Made by a program: the position numbers and the translations under genes. Below the pieces are notes generated by a model that saw only the letters and a program-made list of their open reading frames with translations, did no database searches and had not been told where the DNA came from. This document shows, piece after piece, positions 23,744 to 38,700 of a stretch of 64,000 nucleotides of DNA (position 1 is its first letter; each line of letters starts with the position of its first letter). Source of the DNA: Apis mellifera (lineage: Eukaryota > Arthropoda > Insecta > Hymenoptera > Apidae). The DNA is taken from assembly GCF_003254395.2 (NCBI RefSeq), contig NC_037646.1, positions 3,614,942-3,678,941 on the forward strand, in the 5' to 3' direction.

Positions 23744-25145
23744 CACTCAAACTCCGTTCGAACGACTTGAACGAACGGATATAGGAATTGCGGGACGCGA
23801 ACGCGTATGCGCACGAAGTGCGTGCGTGACTCGCCGCTCGCGATGTTTTTAGAGGTATCATCCTAACACAGATATACACACACACACACACATATATGTA
23901 CGAGAGCATACGAGATGGCGCATGAAGAATTTCGTTCTCTCTCGCCTGACGATGAGGGAAAAGGATTCGAGACAATTGCAATTCGCGATGCTCCAAGTCG
24001 CGGGTACACAGTCATCGTGTTTCTCGTGGACAAAGTCGAGGGGGTTTGAGATTTTCTCGCGCCATCTTGTAGAAGAAACAGCATTATTTTCTTTTTTTTT
24101 TTTTTTTTATATATTCATTGTAGCTCTGTATAACCGATACATAGAAACGACGATCGAGCACTTTTCATCGACTTGATCGAACCGAATTATTTTTTGCCGA
24201 TGATTTTTTTTCTTTTTCTTTTTTTTTTCTTTTGTCGAATTACTCGGTCTAATACAAGTTTGATCCAAGTCAATGGAAATTGTTCCCACAATTGAAACAA
24301 TGTAACGTCGATTTATATAAGTGTACTCCCTTTAATCGTATATTTTTATTTTTTTTTTTTTTTTACTTTGTTTTATCATATACGCGTATACGATGGAAGT
24401 AAAAAATCGTGCAGATATACGACAAACACATATATATGTATTCGTCATTTGATTATTTACGTAATTAAGATTAAGATTAACACGCGGCCTGCTTGCGAGC
24501 AAGGTGCAGAAGCCGGCGTGAAACGAAATAATATTAGGCTCGAGGACGACCCCTCTCTCGAATGATGAAAATGGCGCCAAGAGAATCTACTTGCGCGTAA
24601 ACACCGGCAACACGCCTTGGACTCGGTCTTAACTTTCGTGAGTTAAGAAGTTTGTCTTCCCTCCTCCCTTCTCTTTTCTTTTTTTCCTCCCTTCTTTCGC
24701 CTTGTTCTTCTTAACGAGCCTTATAATATCCCCCTCCCCAGCCTTCTTCTTATCGGCGAGTGTTTACAAGTCGGTGCAGAGACGTCGGTGCTTGTCCTCG
24801 AGCCTGAGGTGCGCGCCTATTCCGTCGTAAGCTCGAAAAAGCTCGAGTCTGTTCTGTACCCTGACAAGCGTGCATGTTTTCTCCGCACCTTTTCTTTTTT
24901 TCCTCTCTCTCCTTCCTCTCATTATTCGTCCTCTTTCTTCGTCCCCCCCCTTTCCCTGACCCTGATAATTTTCGATTACGCGATCACGTACAGAGCTTAC
25001 CCGGCTAAATCGAGCGATATTCTCATTTTATTTTTTTCTTTTTTTTTTTTAAATAACAACGCGCACCAATCATGATGGCTTATTTATTTTTTACGTTTAA
25101 CGTATAACGCTCTTCAAGAATACTCGTATCTTGTCACGTTTATCA

Positions 25146-25150
<5 letters not shown>

Positions 25151-25179
<29 letters not shown>
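25151..25179. repeat. (TTA)n microsatellite
   Basis: About nine uninterrupted TTA/ATT units, followed by further imperfect units and a CTT-rich stretch. Trinucleotide microsatellite in non-coding DNA. Confidence 0.85.
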
Positions 25180-25572
25180 CTAATTATTATTATCTTTTCT
25201 TCTTTTTCTTCTTCTTCTTTTTTTTTTTTTTTTTTAGATTTCTATCCTTTCGCCTTATGCGTATCTGGCAATACGATCTAGTTTTTTTTTTTTTTTAACA
25301 ATGTCTTTATTCGAACGCGGTATACGACGAAAAGAATCGTAATAATGTAGGAGACGAGCATGTATGAGAATGTAATTTCCCGTATCCGTCCAATAGAGGA
25401 ATGAATTTCGAATTTTGCGTACCCGCGTCCGAGCAACTCTGCGAATATAATTTTTTTTCCTTTTTTTTTTTTTTATACATATATAAATATATATATATAT
25501 ACATACACAAGATATCAAGACGTCACACTTTGGCTATAAACTTCGTATATGTCAGTACCGTAATACACACGA

Positions 25573-25605
25573 TGTACATAGCATATATGGTACAGAGAAA
25601 ATAAA
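25573..25605 (+). promoter_or_regulatory. Pumilio-type element followed by AATAAA
   Basis: TGTACATA (25573-25580) fits the Pumilio recognition consensus TGTANATA, known from animal 3' UTRs. A canonical AATAAA lies at 25600-25605, 20 bp after it, and another at 25728-25733. The pairing suggests the end of a + strand transcript, possibly the PAN-ZP mRNA with a 3' UTR of about 5.1 kb. Both motifs can arise by chance in AT-rich DNA, so this is a hypothesis. Confidence 0.3.
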
Positions 25606-28035
25606 CTCATTTTATAAGGAACCAAGTCTTTCTTTCTTTCACTTATCCATTTATCCATTGACAATCTGTCAAACCTCCTTTCTCCCTTTTTTTTGATCAT
25701 TTTTATGTAATAAGACTAATGGAGAGAAATAAAGTTATAATGAACTTATAATTTCGTTCAAAGCATCATTTTTTCTTTTTTTTTTTTACAAAAACTAATA
25801 TTTATTTTCAAGTATTGATGCAGAAAGAGTAGAAATGCATTTTAATGACATAACAATTTCTAGAAAAGAGAGAATTCTTCCTAGATTTAACATAATATAG
25901 TATAATATTATTATGTAGTTATGAGAAACAAATGGCCGATCTTACGCGTCGGCAATGACCAGGTTAATCTGCAGTCTAAGTAGGTCTCTCCTGGTAGGTA
26001 AGTTGGGAGGGGGGGAGAGACAGTTACAAACCATTTGGAATCACTAGAAACGTTACATGGAGGATAAGCGGCCATTCAGACAAGGCCTGTGAAACGAATC
26101 GTGCATCCCTAACGACAGTAGTTTGGCTCACGTACGTATCAATCAACGTATTATTATGCTAAATATAACCGTGGCCCGCCTGTAAACGTGGTGAATTTTC
26201 GTGCGGGATGCAAAGTTCATCGATTCGAAAATGCCGGTTCTCAGACGAGACGTTACTCGAATATTTTTGCCCTTATTGACCATGATTCTCCACAGCTGTG
26301 ATGGATATCAATTGCTTCAATTGTCACACAATATTTCTGTTTTATTCAACGTAGAATATTTTCAATTTTTAAATTTTCCTAATATCTAAGGTTAGAATAG
26401 ATGGAAGATTGCAAAATTGAAAAAAAAAAAAATTGATCAGAAACTTTACATGGAACAAGATGGCGAGGTAACAGGTGATTCCCAAAATTTCGCGCTTCGT
26501 CGAAATCAAGCGTTATTTCAACGACAATGGACACTGGTTCATCGATGAACAATCATTATATTAGCCGCGAATGCTTTGAACCAACAAGTATGCCCTCAAT
26601 TATGTGACTTGAAATTGGAATTTGCGCCTACCTAAGCAAAGCAAATTACATTGAGCGTTCGTCGACGAGTGTACGTGTGTACGTTAGATCGATGCTTTTG
26701 CATTATACATTGATCGAGCAACGAGCCACCTTCCGACAGTGGAATGGCCTGTCAATCGTGGGGACAGTGGGGAGGGGGGCCAATTAAAATCATAGTTCGA
26801 GCGCGAAAAAATGAACGATCAGTCACGATATCCATCGTTGCACCAGAGAGAGAGAGAGAGAGAGAAGTATTTGAAGAATAATAAAAATGTTTGTATCAGG
26901 AAAGTGAACCATCACGTAAGTATCCCAAGATCACGGATTTCCAGCATCCGTTAGCCGCAGTTACGTTCAATCAGCGTGGGAATCGTGACCCTGAGAGAAC
27001 AATTTATGAGCTGGATACCGTGGCAAAGTCAACCTTTGCTTGACGTGAAAAATCAAGGAATGCTAATGGACCTGCCTTATCCTTTGATACCTAACCCCTT
27101 TCAGACACTGCTGACCGATCGCCTCGTTTAACGAACCATTAAACGATCCGGTGTCAAGAAGAAGTCTGTGGCCAAACAACACACCTTTTGTACTCCCTTT
27201 AGAAATATTCAGGAATTCGAATTTAAATTTACAAACTGATTTTAAACTCTTTTTTTAGAGTTACACTTTTTTTTCTTAAAAAGGGAGAATTATAACAGAG
27301 TACATAATATCCAAAATCTATCACGTTCGAAGATATCCCACATTTGCTTGAAACAATCTACGTATTGAACAAGTTTTAACAATCCCATAACAACAAGGAA
27401 GAATAATACACACCCTCCATAACTTTCTTCTACTCTCCTCTATAATAATATCTCCTATAATATCCTCTAATCTGGAGCATTGTTACGTTTCCTGTGGCGA
27501 CGCATAGGTTACTTCCTTCTTTGAAAATAGGATCGCCCGTTATCTTAGACCGAATAAAGTGGCGGATTATCGCGTGGAGGCATTCGGATCGAAGGGCTGG
27601 CGGGCGCAACTTATCGTGCATTAAACAAGAGCCTCCCCAACCCGGTTGGGAACGATTCGGCGAGTCCATTCGACGGGTCGGCTATGTTAATGAACTGGAT
27701 CGAGATAATGGCGCGCGGTGTTCGCAGTTTACGGGTACGGTAAACGCGGCAGGAAGTGCCAGGCGATGGCTACTGGTGACAGAACATGGTCCCGCGATAT
27801 CGACCCGTGAACCGAGATTTCTCTATTCGTATACCGCGAGAAACGTTTCTAGATAGGGAATACCGGAGGGCGATATCGTTTCTCAGATATGTGTGTGTGT
27901 ATACATGTGTACAAATGGAGAGTTTTAGAGATGCGCGTTTCGAGAAGGAGAATTTTGCGATAAGGGGGAAGATAAAAAGAGACTCCTTTGATAAATTTAT
28001 TCGACGATAGTTTTAGATAAGATGGTTGGTAACGT

Positions 28036-28059
28036 GATTTGAAAAAGTTTTTTCAAATC
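28036..28059. repeat. Perfect 11-bp inverted repeat with 2-nt loop
   Basis: GATTTGAAAAA, then GT, then TTTTTCAAATC. A near-palindrome able to form a tight hairpin or cruciform. The stem is too short and AT-rich to call an RNA gene. Confidence 0.7.
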
Positions 28060-29165
28060 AAATCATCTTATTAAGATCGATCTTTCCCCTGTTTTATTCA
28101 GAACGTGAATTTCGAGCGATAAAATGGAGTGTTTCTTTGGTTCTTGTTTGCGATAATTAACAATGCAGCGAGTACTTGGGAAAATAAAAGTTTCGAAAAC
28201 AAAAGCGTTCCGAGACTTTGTTGTTGTTTTTTCACATTTGGAAATATAACACCTCTCTCGACACCGTTTAAATATACATTGGACAAACAAACATGTTGAA
28301 TTTTTGTTTGCGTTAATGAAAACTCCGTCCGGAAGAAGAGTAATTATAAAAAAAATAAAGAAGATATACAATTGCACAAACATTTTACGTAAATCGAAAC
28401 GAATTATTAAATAAGAAGTACAAACAGTTTCTTCTTAAAAATTTAAAATCTGGAAAATCATCTTTCATTCGTTACAAAAAAAAACACGTAATTCGATCAG
28501 GAACGCTCGTTTCATTCGTCAAACGTTCGTCAAACACGATCGATCCCCGAGGAACGAAACAACACCACGCACGATATATATATATAAATCTGAGCAAGAA
28601 ATTGGAGGGCAGTTTCTATTAGAGGAAGAATAATATCTCGAGGGAGTGTAATAAGCGAGCGATGGATCATCAGTCATCGGTACGCATTATCCCCTATAAG
28701 GGGAAGCCACCTATAAGATATCAAGTTCCATTTGTCAAAAGTGGAAAACGGTCGAGATCGGAGGAGATGTCTCGAGAAATTATCCGCCCGGATCCAGGCA
28801 AATTCCGGCCAATCTGTCGAATTATCCGACATTAACCGCTCCCGGGTTATCGATCCCACCCACCCTCCTCCCCTCGATTTCGATGCTCACGTTCGTTACC
28901 AGTCCGAGAGTCCAAGCTTCCTTCCCCATCTTGAAATTATTTTCAACGACCGATCCCTCCTTCTTCTCCTCTCCCTTCTCCTTCGATGAAAGGACGGCAA
29001 CGTTTCACGGATTAAAGTAGACAGTAATGACATAGGACTCTCCTCCATTACTCTTTCCTTCGGTGCAATCCATTTTCCCGGCTGAGAATAAAATCAAAAG
29101 GAGAGGGAATAATCATATGCGATGAACGGATTCGAGTAGAATCGGTTTAAAAAAGAAGACTTTGT

Positions 29166-29720
29166 TTAACCGAAGAGTATTATTTTATTATTATTTAATT
29201 CTTACGTCTCTTTTTTTTTTGTATTTGATAGATCGTTAAAGCTGTAAAATCTTCATAATTATTTCGTATTATTTTGATCCTTTCGTTACGATTTATGCAA
29301 GAATGAAGATTGGAAATCAATTTCATTCGAATCAAGTTGGAAAATTAATTCGTGTGTATTTTATGAAAAATTGTACAAGATGGATGATGATAGTTTAAGA
29401 AGAGACAATTCGATGTGAATATAGACAGTTGAGAATTCTCGTTAACCAAAGAGTATTATTTTATTATTATTTAATTCTTACGTCTCTTTTTTTTTTGTAT
29501 TTGATAGATCGTTGAAGTGATGCTGTAAAATCTTCACGATAATTATTTTGTATTATTTTGATTCTTTCGTTACGATTTATGAATTGGAAATCAATTTCAT
29601 TCGAATCAAGTATATCGAGTTGGAAAATTAATTCGTGTGTATTTTATGAAAAATTGTATAAGATGGATGATGATAGTTTAAGAAGAGACAATTCGATGTG
29701 AATATAGACAGTTGAGAATC
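29166..29720 (+). repeat. Tandem duplication, period about 276 bp, two copies
   Basis: Copy 1 begins near 29166 and copy 2 near 29442. Both carry GAGTATTATTTTATTATT, GTATTTGATAGATCGTT, GAAATCAATTTCATTCG and AGAAGAGACAATTCGATG, and both end at ATAGACAGTTGAGAAT. Small indels distinguish them, for example an extra GAAGTGAT-type insertion in copy 2. Non-coding and relatively recent. Confidence 0.85.
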
Positions 29721-32700
29721 GTGAATGGAATAAGCTGTAACGATGAATCATCATCTTATTCGAAGGAGGAAAAGAGAAGAGTGATAAAGAAAAAATTGTG
29801 TAATCTACATCTTGTTTGTTTCCCCCTCCTTCTCCTCGTGGATAAAATTCAACGATCGATTTAATTTTATTCCCCCATTGTTTACGAAGTGACTGTAAAC
29901 TGTAATTTCGTCTGACAGTAAATTCGATCCAATCATGGCTAGATTGAATTACTACGTCCTCGCTGTCGCATCATTTTGCAACCGGCCTCGATATATACAA
30001 TACACAACTCCTCGAATGAATGTTGGAAAATTGGATTTCGCGTTCATCGTATCATAAACTTTCCAAACTGTATGAATGAACAATAATAAATCAGGATATC
30101 AGAGAGAGAGAGAGAGGAGCGATCGTAAAATTGAATGCCGAGCGTATACACGATTAATAACGCAAAAGTATTTACAATTACATCTTGTTAACCATTGAAC
30201 CGAATATCGTAAATTTGTCCAATAACAGTTTTTTCAATCTCATCATCGAAAAAGAGATATTATAAAAAAATTAAACGTTCATTTCATAGCAGCACAATTA
30301 AAGAAAAGACATTTTCGAATAGCCCCTCTCAATTATCATCCCCCCTCCCTCCTTTCTTTATAAAACTTAGAAGTAAGATAACAAAGCCAAAGATAACAAG
30401 GTAACTCATCATCGATAATCATAATATTTCCCTTCCATTATTATCGAGGGGAGGGGGGAGAAGAGTCACCAGAGAGAATAAATCTATATTTCATTCCAAT
30501 AAAACCAACGATATAACCTCGAATATCACCAAGAGCATGCTGATTCAGCCCCTACTTATCCAATTATTACCATCTATATACGAAATACTTAATCCAATTT
30601 TCCAAGGCAACAAAGTGTATATGTATATGCATCGACAAGGAGAGCGGCCAAGATTCGGCTGGAAGGGTGGGTAAAGGTAAGGGGGTCGAGTGGATGACTG
30701 ACTGGAATGACTGGGTGGGGTTAGTGTCGCCTGTGACTTGAGGAGAAAGGCGAGAGAAAAGGAAAGGGACGGTTGGATCGATGGAAGGAAAAAGGAAGAG
30801 CCTGTGTGGTATATGAAAGACGGCTGGAAGAGGAAAATAAAGCGAGCAGGGGGGGAGAGGGAGAGAGATAGATAGTTGCGAAGACGGAAGAAGCGCACAT
30901 TCCCGGGGGGCGGCCGAGCATACCGCAGGATAGGAGCAACTTTCCGCTTCGATCTGCTCGGTTATATCGGGGCGAACGCGTGGTGTCACGTAAACCCAAA
31001 AGAAAACACCTCCTCGCCTTTCTTCTTTTCGGGCTTTCGAGCTCCCGTTCAGCCAGTTACACTGGCTATCCATCCAGTATTTTCCACTTGCATTCTTCCG
31101 TGGCCAATAGCTGGCATCGTTCACGCCATCCCTGTATATATATATATAGTTGGACGAGGATGGAGAATAAAAAGGGATCGATGAAGAATCGTGAAAATTC
31201 TTGGCCTTCTGCTTTTGATACCTCGATCGAGGTTTAAATATTCGTTACGATGCAATAGAAATATGAAATTACACGTAAGATTCGTAGAGGATCGAAGAGA
31301 ATTTTAATATTGGAGAGGAAGGATGGGTCGAAATGGTTCACCCACGTGTAAATATTTCCCGTTGTTCGCAACCAACTTATTAGGTTTTCTTCTTTAATTA
31401 GAGGCTGGAGAAAACATAACGCTGAAACGGAAGGTTGAAATCCAAACGGTTTTCTCATTTCAAGGTTCGTGAATCTCCAGGAATAGCACGGACCTCTCTC
31501 TCTCTCTCTCTTCTCCTCTTCCTCCACATCCAAACGTCTGCTTTCGCCCAACAGGCGTCGTTCCAACAGCCAATCCGTCCGACTTCTCGCTACACTGGCG
31601 AGCTTCAAGTATCCTCCGAGTTTCAACCATGCGATCCTTATTCAAAAAGGTTTCCCGCGTGTTCACTGGCTGGGAACAGTTCCGTCGGATTTCGTGCCAT
31701 CCTCTTGGATTACCACGATGGAATAATATAAGCACTTTTCTAACTAAACGACCTCCGCTTTATCCGGAATCCTGTTTATCCTCCTTGTATTCGATCGAAC
31801 GAGATTAATTTCATCGATGAACAAGGAATCAGATCCGACTGGATGATATTTTCGTTGAATTTCGTTTCGATATTAATGCGATTAGATGCTGGAAAAATGT
31901 ACTTGAAAACTATAGTTTCTACAGTTCCTCTTATCTTCATTATCGATGCAACGATTAAGAAAATACAAAAGCTCGATCATACTATTTTATACAGCTTTAT
32001 AACAACTGATGGATATTTAAGACAGTATTTTCAATTAAATATGTCGAGAAAGAAACTGTTTATAAAGTATTCGTTTGAGATAATTCATTCCAAAATACAC
32101 CTACACTTATATTTAAAAATTTTCGCAACAAAAATTCATTAATTCACCGAAAGGAAATAACGTAATCGACGTTCGTTCGAATTTCTCGCACACGAGGAGA
32201 GACGCCCAATCAATTTCTCGAAGAAACTTCCCTATAAAGCCGGTGTTGTCTACGTGCGATGGAAATAATAACGTTATTAAAAGCCAGTTTCTCCCCCCTC
32301 GTGCGTACGGGTCAAGATCCAATTATCCTAATGGGTCGGAGAAATTGGCGAAATTATATTACCGTTTACCGAAACGGGTCTGCCGTTTATATATATATAC
32401 ACTTCTGATCGGCCAACTTTCAACAAAATCACCCCTCTATCTTTCCCCTCCTCCCTTCAGCGTGCAATTTCTGTTATCGATAACGAAAGCCGCGTCAATT
32501 ATGAATGTATTATCATCCACCTCCGCGAGGAAGTCGTAAAAAAGGGTTTCCGGCATGATTACGAGATACAGTCGGCTCGATTAAAATGGCCGATTGCCGC
32601 GAATTACCGCCGCTTAAACCATTTCCTCCCCCTTCCAATTCTTCCCATCCCCGTATCTCTTATCTATCCATGTATATATGGTGTTCAACGCGTGTTGGTT

Positions 32701-35700
32701 TTTTTTTTACCAATATCCAACCTGGTTGGCTGATAAAACGTGGGGCTAACGAGCTACGAAACTTTTGTTTCTCGCGCCGCAATTTAGCAAAGTTAAACTT
32801 CCCAATTATTTGCGCGCGCCACTTGACCACTTGTTCGTTTTCAAAAGGGTTGAATTCGGTATTATTACATAAGGAAGACGCGATTAATTACTCGAAGCTT
32901 TTTTTCGTTCGGGGTTGAAAGAATTTTTCCGAAGCGAAAGCTTGCCCCCCCTCGATGATTTCCCACGGGATGCTAATCCTATTGTGGACGGCCAACTTTT
33001 TGCAGGATAACCTTCAACTAAGTTAATACACTTCTAACTGGTTGGTCGCGTTGAAAAATATCCATGGGAAACATTCGGATTTTCATTGTCGAAGAACGAG
33101 TGTTGTTGAGAAGAAGAAGAAGAGAAAAGAAAAGAAAGGAGAGGAGGCTCAATTATTTGGAATAAAAATAATTAAATTTTTCTATATATATTATTTACGA
33201 TAATGAATTACGATTTTTTATTTTAAAATTATACTTGCTTTTCGTGATTATTAATTTTTGGAATATAATAAGAAAGATATCAAAAGAGATTATCCAGATG
33301 TTGGAAAAAGTAATGATCTTTAAAATGGATAATTTCTGTTCGAAATAATGAGATACGTATCTCCGTTTGTCCATGCTCTTTGCTTTTGCTGCATGGGACG
33401 AGTGGTGAATAATGAAACGTTAGCTTCGTTTAAAATATCGTTCCTCTTTACTGAATTATTATTTTCGATCATCCCTCTTCTTATCCGAGCTTATTCTGCG
33501 GGGGGAAAAAAAGTTATTTTAACTTGAATCAATAATAACGAAGCAAATAACAACACATTTGTTTTAATGAAAGGATTGGCTTTTGATAATTTATCAGATA
33601 AAATTTAATACCAACAGTTTGGCATTTTCCCACACGAGTCCACGGTGTCTGTGAACGATAATAGAATGGAGGACGGGGGGAGGGTTAACCAGATATAATC
33701 CTTCGAATTGCTTGTAAAACTCAATTTAACAACGTAAACGTGATTCTGTTAGACGAGGAGCGTGTCGCTTTAAACGAGTTGCGAGTTATGATCGTGGCAA
33801 GTTCACGCTTCTTCGCGACGTGGTCCTTCCCTCGAACAGCGAATTATGCAAATACGGGAACAGTCGACTGTCTACCGCGACAGCCATTTCTCTTTTCCTA
33901 TTTTTCAACCGGATTGTTTGCAGCCGGAAGCTTCTCAACTTGTTTACGATGTTCATGAAACAGAGGAACGCTTTCGAGCCATGATAGGGAAAACAAGATC
34001 TTCAAAATATATATATATGAAATATAGTGGACAACTTTGGTTTCCTGTTTATGCATCTGTTTAAAAGTTAACAAGATACTTGTATGTTTATGAAAATTGG
34101 GACAATTTTTAATACAATTAACATTAATAAATAATATTTTCTTTTATTGTATATTTTAATTATTTATTACTATATTTTAATTTCAGTTTAACAACTTTGA
34201 ACAAGAGTTTTATGCACATTTTAAGATATTGAATTAATTATTCTTGTTTTGTTATAAAATTTTTGATAAAACAATCAGTGCAAATAAAAAATTGTTCGTT
34301 TATTTGTGTTTATACAGAATATATTTTGGAAATATTAAAACATCCTGTATAAATTTACTGTTATAAAATATTCGTATAATCTAATAATGTAAAAGTAATT
34401 AAAGTTGAAATATATGGATTGATTTATCATAATGCTATTCCGGATATATCATATCATTATATATATACGTACTTATATTTAATTATCATTTGTTTAATTC
34501 GATGTTTTGTAACTAATTGTATGATAAGCAAATAATTTTGAATAATTGCTATTTATTTTAACTTAATTTGTCATCACGCGCAAAATAATTAATACACTTA
34601 ATTATTCATAATATAATCAAATTAATGTGCAAATTAAAATATATCCTGATTATATATTATTATAATAACGTTTAACGATACTTTACTATATTTATTTATA
34701 CCAATTTTAAAATTCAAATTAAATTTATATCATCGAATAATTTCAAAATTGCCCACTTTTCCACTTCAAAATTAAGATCTTTCCAATATGTAACAACCTC
34801 GATATACAAAGAAAAATAATAAATCCAATTGTTTCTCCAATCCACAACCAACCAGCGAATCAAATTAAAGAACGCGACACAAAGTATTTAATTACAAATC
34901 ATTCCAAATTTAACATCCAATTTCCGCGACATTAACACATTAAATGACATTCGAACGAAACAATCGGAAATTACAACTTAATTAATCGACATTCCCGATC
35001 AAAATAAAAAAAAAGAAATCCAATTACCCAACGCAAAGCATACCCTTACGCATTTACCTCTTCGACAATAACCACCATAAATCGAATTAATTCACCCTCC
35101 AATTCTTAAAAGAACTAAGAAATCAAGGGAATCAATCTAAGAATCAATCGAGGAATACACGAAAGAAAAGAGGAAAAAATTCCTGTCATCTTATATTCTC
35201 TCCACGATTTTTAATAAATGATTTGAAAAAGAAATATCCTTCGTTAAGAATAATGCAATTTCCACGAGCCTGGTCGAAACGCAATAATGATATATCGAAC
35301 GATAACATTCCGATTCACGGATGAGGGGGTGTTGTATCTGGCGTATCATCCAGAAAGGGTCACGTGGCGGAGGAGAGAGAGAGGGAGAGGGCGGTTGAAA
35401 ACTGGGGAGCTCCCCGGTAAACGTGGCAAGCGGCAATGCAGCATAACGACACAGCCAAATGGTTCGACCATTACCGCGCCAATATTACCTGCTCAACTGA
35501 ATTATTGTGTCGAGCGGCCGCGCGAAATATCTGGCATCGATATTGAATCGGTGGCGGTCGCCGCGAGACCGGCCTCGTGAAGGGAATTCGGGTGAATGAC
35601 GAGGATGAGAACACGTTTGACGGAAGGGAAAAAAAAAGGAAAGAAAGAAAGGGAATTTTTTTACGAGAATGAATCTCTCGTCACAAAAGCTCGAATATTT

Positions 35701-38700
35701 AATAATAATTCTCTATAAATTCGAGCGGATTAATCGTTCGATCTTCTATTTAAAATAATTACGGTGTTCCAGAGATTGAAATTCGAACGAATATTTTCCC
35801 TAATTGCTCTTTCTAGTTCGAAGCTGACGATCTCTTTGGAAATTAGTTGTAATGATATAAATTGTTAGGAATATAAATGTGAAAATATTGTAATTTTAAA
35901 AGGATCTATAATAATATCTTCCATTTTTAATAGTTTCCCAAAAATATATCCTATATTTCAATATCCATTTTCTCTTCCTCTCAAACGAAACTCGAGCGGA
36001 AAAGCAAAATTCATTTTCTCTGAGAAAATATTTTCGTATCAACGAAAATATCAACTCATTACGATATAACTCTGCAAGATTGTACCAAATTAAATTTCTT
36101 TCTCCCAATTTGACAATTTGAATAAAACGAAGCTTAATATTTCACATCAGCACGCGAAAAAAAAAAAGATTCACTTTCCCGTATTGCAAAGAACAGCAAA
36201 ATCAGCTGACTGGGAGGATAGTTGAACAAACACGTGCGGGATATGGGCATCGTTCTCGAGTGTGGATCGAAATTGAATCGAGAGGATCAATTTGGTAAGT
36301 TAATTACGCGTTTTGTTCCAGACGAGACTCCTACCGTGTCTCAATTATCCGATTTCGTTCAGGCTTCTCTTCTGGCTGGGCCAGTTCTCAAATCGTGCAG
36401 TTTATCGGCCATCAACCTAACTGTTAATCGTCAGTCGTTCGATCATCGAATTCATTTTGCTCGCCTCGATTGATTAAAAAGGGTCGCCAACACTTCCTCT
36501 AGGGCGGATGCATTATCAACCGTTTCGATCGTCCATCTGCGAGACGGTAATTTATTCATAAGATTGCGAAGGATGGAATCATCAGGGTACAGGATGCTTC
36601 CTCTCTTTATTCTACGGCTTTTAAAATTTTCCAAGCTGCTTCGAGGGATTAAATATAAATTTACTCTTTTAGAGAGGATTTTTTTTAGTTTTTTTGATCA
36701 ATTTGAATTTTGTATGTATCTCTGAAGTATTATTGTTTGATAAAAAATAAAATTTAGGATTTTTTTTTTTTCTTAATCTCATTATCCTGTAAGATTCCTG
36801 GTGTAATGAAAAATCAAGCATTTCATGCATTGCAAATTTACATGTTGTATTGTGGAGAATATTTATACGATGTTCGTTTGAAATATTATCATTATTCGAA
36901 CAAAACTGTAAATTTCAAATTAAAATATAATTAAAAATACTTTGATTATTTTATGAATTTTATTTATAATATATATTTTAAATATTTTTTGCCACAGACA
37001 AGATACAAGTTATTTATATCTATAGATCCATGTATATTTTTAGTAATACATAATTAAGATTGTTATTAATAGCCTATAAACATAGAAATTTTATTAGAGA
37101 TGTAAAACATGTATGTTGTGTATGTACTTGTATATACTTTGAACGTAATTAAGAATAATTCGAGTTTAATTGCAATTTCGCAGACTAAATTTTTTTTTTT
37201 TGATAGCAATAATTTGCTAATAACTTCTGATGACGAATTTAAAAATAAATTCCTAATAAAGATAACATACATCCTGCATATAATTGAACAATTCGTTCCA
37301 TTGAAATTAATTATGTAATTATGTAGTAATATTATATGTTATTACCATTTAATATTTAGTAGATATTTTAAGAAAACATAAATTATCAATAAATTAATAT
37401 GTAATTAAAATTCAATTTTTTATTACGTAACAGTATATATATATATAACGTTTGCAAATTATTCTTTGTGGAAACAAATGTATATAATTTCATAGAAATA
37501 ATTCTTAAACTTTTATTTATTATATTTATAACAAATAATTTTAAGTAAAGTTTCTCTCTTCTTTGTAACTCTTTATAAAGAATTAAAATCCCACTAATTT
37601 AATTTAAAATCAAAAATCGAGATGAAAATTATAGGGCAAGTTATCCCTCTTGATCAATCTTATCCCTCAATGGATTACACGATTATTAACTCTTAGAACA
37701 GAGTATATAATAATTCTAAATATTTCAAATGCATAGAGACCCCTAAATTAAAAAAAAAACTCTATTGTTACATCAAAGAATCCCAAGAGTTAAGTAACTC
37801 ATCAAAACTCACCCTTGATTCCAAACCAAATATCCATCACTCCGTATCCAACCCCTCACCCTTCCTCCTCACTCACCGATACGAGGCGTTTTTCACAAAT
37901 CTCCGATTCAGGGAGGTTTCCCTCTAAAATTTAAACGTTTGAAACCACCCAAATTCCGCCTAAAGCCACCTCTCCCTCTCCCTCCCCCCAATTCCACGGA
38001 TTTCTGGAACCGAACCTGTCAACTAGCATCAAACTAGCGAAAGAGCAACCGGCACGTACACACCATGATCCATGGGTTCATAAGTAAAACCAGATCCCCT
38101 GCAGCCTTCGGGCCGGCTGTTGGCCGGCTAATGCGATTGTTATTACACGTATTATCTGTTCGTGAGTAATCATGTTTCACATTACCGTGGCTCGTTCCTC
38201 GATCAAGCTGGAACCTCTGGCCTGGTGGATCAGGGGCGCCCCCTCGTGGGGGCAGCGTGGCCGGTAACGCCCACTCGTACGCAAATCACCGTTCGCAAAC
38301 ATGTGTGCACTCTTTCGACATGTCGGAAACCGAGAGTGATCCGGCACGGTGTAATACACGTGAGCGTGGATCTCTCGCCACGGGGCCCCAACTCGGCTTC
38401 GCCCTCGTACGAGCAGTTTCCTGATCGCTCCACGAATAGTTTACATGGCACGGAGGCGTGGTACAGATGTACATACGGAGGGGAGGAGGGGGGCGATCGG
38501 AGGAATAACACGATAGGGAATTCATGAAAGGAAAGCAGCGCCACCGCTGATAGAGTGGTTTCGTTACGCGCCGCTAGGAGGCTACAGTTTCGAACGAAGA
38601 ATGTTCCAATATGGAGGTGTGTAATCGTTTTCGTAAGAAGAAGAAGCGTTGGCCACATTCCTTGGAACGACGATTACGCAAGGTATTAATTCTCTGCGCG

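Larger units (their letters stand above)
20493..25750 (+). other. 3' flank or possible long 3' UTR, T-tract rich
   Basis: No protein-coding exon is recognisable. Poly(A) signals occur at 20817-20822 and at 25600-25605 and 25728-25733. From about 22.8 to 25.7 kb the + strand carries many T-runs of 9 to 27, an A40 run, and TA/CA and TTA microsatellites. These could be the U-rich body of a long 3' UTR of the PAN-ZP gene, an independent non-coding transcript, or simply intergenic low-complexity DNA. The sequence alone cannot decide. Confidence 0.45.

Noticed and set aside
30567..31124. 185-codon - strand frame
   Set aside because: Dominated by Ser/Pro/Leu/Phe from a GA-rich strand read in reverse. 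A second frame overlaps with the same bias. No family resemblance.
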